Origin: Silvanigrellales bacterium
Lineage (GTDB): Bacteria > Bdellovibrionota_B > Oligoflexia > Silvanigrellales > Silvanigrellaceae
Length of the DNA stretch: 5,167 bases
NCBI GenBank assembly: GCA_028285285.1
Contig: JANQPW010001038.1
Coordinates: 1 to 5,167 of the forward strand
Reading direction: 5' to 3'
Shown: piece after piece, positions 4,369 to 5,167 of the stretch
Numbering within the stretch: the stretch's first letter is position 1
How the letters are laid out: every line of letters begins with the position of its first letter
Position numbers and translations under genes: made by a program
The notes under the pieces: model-generated
Seen by the model: the letters and a program-made list of their open reading frames with translations, nothing else
Database searches by the model: none
Told to the model about the DNA's origin: nothing

Positions 4369-4803
4369 GTGTTCGTTAAGAAAGTCAAAAACGGTGGAAA
4401 GTTTTACTACTACATGGCGCGTAAATCTGGTCAGGGAAAGATCGAGATTCTTGCCAATCTGGGTCGGCTTGAAACGGCAAGCGCAAATCAGGAAGACGAG
4501 TTGGTCGTCAAATGGGCTCGCAGCGCCTTGCGCGGAGTGGAGGCAGCAGGCCAGAAAGATATCGCGCATGAAAAAGCCCTGCACGCCTCGAAAGTAAGTG
4601 AGCAGGGCAAAGACTTTGATATGGATAAACTGATGAGAGAGCTGGGAGCGATCAAGAAAAAGTACGGAAAACTCAGCAAGCAGCTTCTTGAAAAGCGGGC
4701 GCGTCCAAATGGTGAATTGAGTTGGGGTGTTTCAACAGTGTTGAACAATTTGCGGCGGCGGGGGATGAGCTTGAAGGAGTGTTTTGGGAAACTTCAGGAG
4801 TAA
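4369..4803 (+). CDS. Small protein with transposase-like N-terminal segment, no catalytic domain
   Basis: A 144-residue, basic protein. Residues 1-35 (FVKKVKNGGKFYYYMARKS, then GKIEILANLGRLE) resemble the beta-hairpin start of IS1634-like and related DDE transposases, where a K-x-K-N-G...YYY...S segment is followed by L-x-x-LGRL. The rest is different: a helical, charged middle (about 40-110) and an ending GVSTVLNNLRRRGMSLKECF that could be a DNA-contacting helix pair. There are no DDE residues, and the length is roughly a third of a full transposase, so it is either a captured DNA-binding module or an unrelated small protein. The start is GTG 4369, because GGAGGAGG at 4356-4363 lies 5 nt upstream; ATG 4294 has only a weak AGGT. 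The repeat-rich region upstream may be its control or target region. The product could also be a regulator. Confidence 0.65.
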   Translation: MFVKKVKNGGKFYYYMARKSGQGKIEILANLGRLETASANQEDELVVKWARSALRGVEAAGQKDIAHEKALHASKVSEQGKDFDMDKLMRELGAIKKKYGKLSKQLLEKRARPNGELSWGVSTVLNNLRRRGMSLKECFGKLQE

Positions 4804-4823
4804 TGCCGGTACTTTCATTAATA

Positions 4824-5167
4824 TTATTTGCTTAGGGTCTTTTTTGCGCCTCGTTGGAAACATTTGGGATTTGAAATCGAGTTCAACCAATCCCTCACGA
4901 CGGGTTTATATTTTGCGTCCAGCTCTCTACCCTTCTTCTTCGCCCAACCGGGGCCCTTTTCCTTTCGGAAATAGAGGCCATGATCAGCGGATGGGAGAAT
5001 GTGCGATTTTTTGCAGGGCGCACCGACAAGCATTTCGAAGTCTCTTTGCGCCTCATACGCATCCACTCCTGAGGTGGACCCCAAGTCAAGGACCACTTTG
5101 AGCCAAAAATAAGTAAAGTCCTTTACCCCATATAGACCATTGACGGTGGCCTGTACCCAAGTGACTG
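4824..5167 (-). CDS. Partial gene, C-terminal part of an unidentified protein
   Basis: The reading frame is open from the stop at 4824-4826 to the right edge of the window, so the start lies outside; at least 114 residues are visible. A GTG at 5094-5096 could be read as a start but has no reason to be preferred. The visible part includes VNGLYGVKDFTYFWLK, LDLGSTSGVDAYEAQRDFEM, two Cys (in APCKKSH and NPKCF), and PSADHGLYF followed by a basic, Gly-rich stretch and KYKPVVRDWL. A-D-H-G-L before a terminal W-L helix recalls the catalytic-His region of alpha/beta hydrolases, but this rests on a few residues and I would not name the enzyme. It converges on the transposase-like gene with 20 bp between stops. 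Confidence 0.5.
   Translation of the reverse strand, partial: VTWVQATVNGLYGVKDFTYFWLKVVLDLGSTSGVDAYEAQRDFEMLVGAPCKKSHILPSADHGLYFRKEKGPGWAKKKGRELDAKYKPVVRDWLNSISNPKCFQRGAKKTLSK

Noticed and set aside
4784..5101. Plus-strand 105-codon ORF near the right end
   Set aside because: It is antisense to the open minus-strand frame that reaches the window edge, has a Pro/Arg/Ser-rich composition, and overlaps the end of the transposase-like gene.

Overview
The window looks like chromosomal DNA of a Gram-negative, proteobacteria-like bacterium. The supporting signs are purine-rich ribosome binding sites, a lipoprotein with a lipobox, a Sec signal peptide, a sigma70-type promoter in front of a tRNA with encoded CCA, and an AlkB-type repair enzyme. 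A Bdellovibrionota or deltaproteobacterial-type host is a guess only.

Positions 1-1865 hold four plus-strand genes that overlap end to start, so they are probably translationally coupled. They are a protein built on 13-residue Trp repeats (its 5' end is probably outside the window), a DUF1801-like protein, a DUF4112-type membrane protein and a VanZ-like membrane protein. The last two suggest an envelope-related operon of unknown role.

Positions 1960-3114 hold two convergent genes for exported proteins. One is a lipoprotein with two copies of a roughly 60-residue module, each carrying two Cys exactly 37 residues apart and resembling the I9 subtilisin-propeptide fold. The other is a secreted four-Cys protein on the minus strand, which I do not recognise.

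Positions 3115-4084 hold an alkB-type dioxygenase gene, possibly with a small overlapping leader ORF. A tRNA-Glu(UUC) follows, with its own well-formed promoter and a strong intrinsic terminator. This tRNA appears to have U at position 37, next to the anticodon.

Positions 4085-4368 have no convincing gene but are packed with organised short repeats: an 8-bp direct repeat around an inverted repeat, three GTCAC motifs exactly 10 bp apart, three TGCTGC motifs exactly 11 bp apart, and a perfect 14-bp palindrome with a third half-site. Lying just behind a tRNA gene, this looks like a recombinase, replication or regulator binding region, perhaps the edge of an integrated element. It is the most interesting part of the window. 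Positions 4369-5167 hold a small gene whose N-terminus resembles that of DDE (IS1634-like) transposases but which lacks a catalytic domain, and a partial minus-strand gene running off the right edge.
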